A stretch of DNA of 6,173 bases, taken from assembly GCA_037440545.1 (NCBI GenBank), contig JBBITX010000069.1, positions 1-6,173 on the forward strand, written 5' to 3'. Source of the stretch: JAVZIQ01 sp037440545. Its GTDB lineage: Archaea > Thermoproteota > Bathyarchaeia > Bathyarchaeales > Bathycorpusculaceae. Below are positions 6,158 through 6,173 of the stretch, one piece after another. Both the position numbers and the translations under genes were made by a program. Each line of letters begins with the position of its first letter. The first letter of the stretch is position 1. The notes beneath the pieces were generated by a model. The model searched no databases. It was not told the origin of the DNA and worked only from the letters and a program-made list of their open reading frames with translations.

Positions 6158-6173
6158 ATGTTACTTCAAAGAC
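6158..6173 (+). CDS. start of a gene cut off by the window edge
   Basis: ATG at 6158 is followed by codons for Leu-Leu-Gln-Arg and then the window ends. The call rests on the GGAGGA site upstream and on the divergent arrangement with the nucleotidyltransferase gene. Nothing can be said about the product. Confidence 0.5.

Overview
The window looks like archaeal chromosomal DNA. The main reasons are archaeal-type TATA elements 22-45 bases upstream of start codons, very short or absent leaders, GTG and TTG starts, a GGAGG ribosome-binding site, frequent AGG/AGA arginine codons and a T-rich tract instead of a hairpin terminator. A thermoproteotal lineage such as Bathyarchaeia is a guess from overall style, not something the sequence proves.

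Layout: bases 1-306 hold no intact gene. They contain a short inverted repeat and, on the minus strand, three consecutive coding-like segments in alternating frames that may be a decayed gene. A two-gene minus-strand operon follows. A calcineurin-like metallophosphoesterase (1245-2228) is read first, and its stop overlaps the GTG start of a nucleotidyltransferase-fold protein (307-1248). A 114-base divergent promoter region (2229-2342) with repeated TTAAATTT boxes separates this operon from a plus-strand pair: an APC-superfamily permease (2343-4040), then, after a T-rich tract and a new TATA box, a two-helix membrane protein with a probable PH-like C-terminal domain (4095-4985). One base further on, in convergent orientation, ends a second nucleotidyltransferase-fold protein (4987-6078). 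It starts at TTG and shares a 79-base divergent region with a plus-strand gene of which only five codons are visible (6158-6173).

How the genes fit together: the two nucleotidyltransferase-like proteins are diverged members of one family. They share a GG motif, a DxD motif, a third Asp on a later strand, a KD.KD helix and a Trp-rich C-terminal tail. One is translationally coupled to a phosphoesterase, so the pair may add and remove a nucleotidyl or phosphate group on an unknown substrate. That is inference. The permease and its small membrane neighbour look like a transport or membrane unit with no visible functional tie to the nucleotidyltransferases. I see no CRISPR array, tRNA, rRNA, insertion sequence or recognisable defence operon. 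The most notable content is the poorly characterised nucleotidyltransferase family and its pairing with the phosphoesterase.
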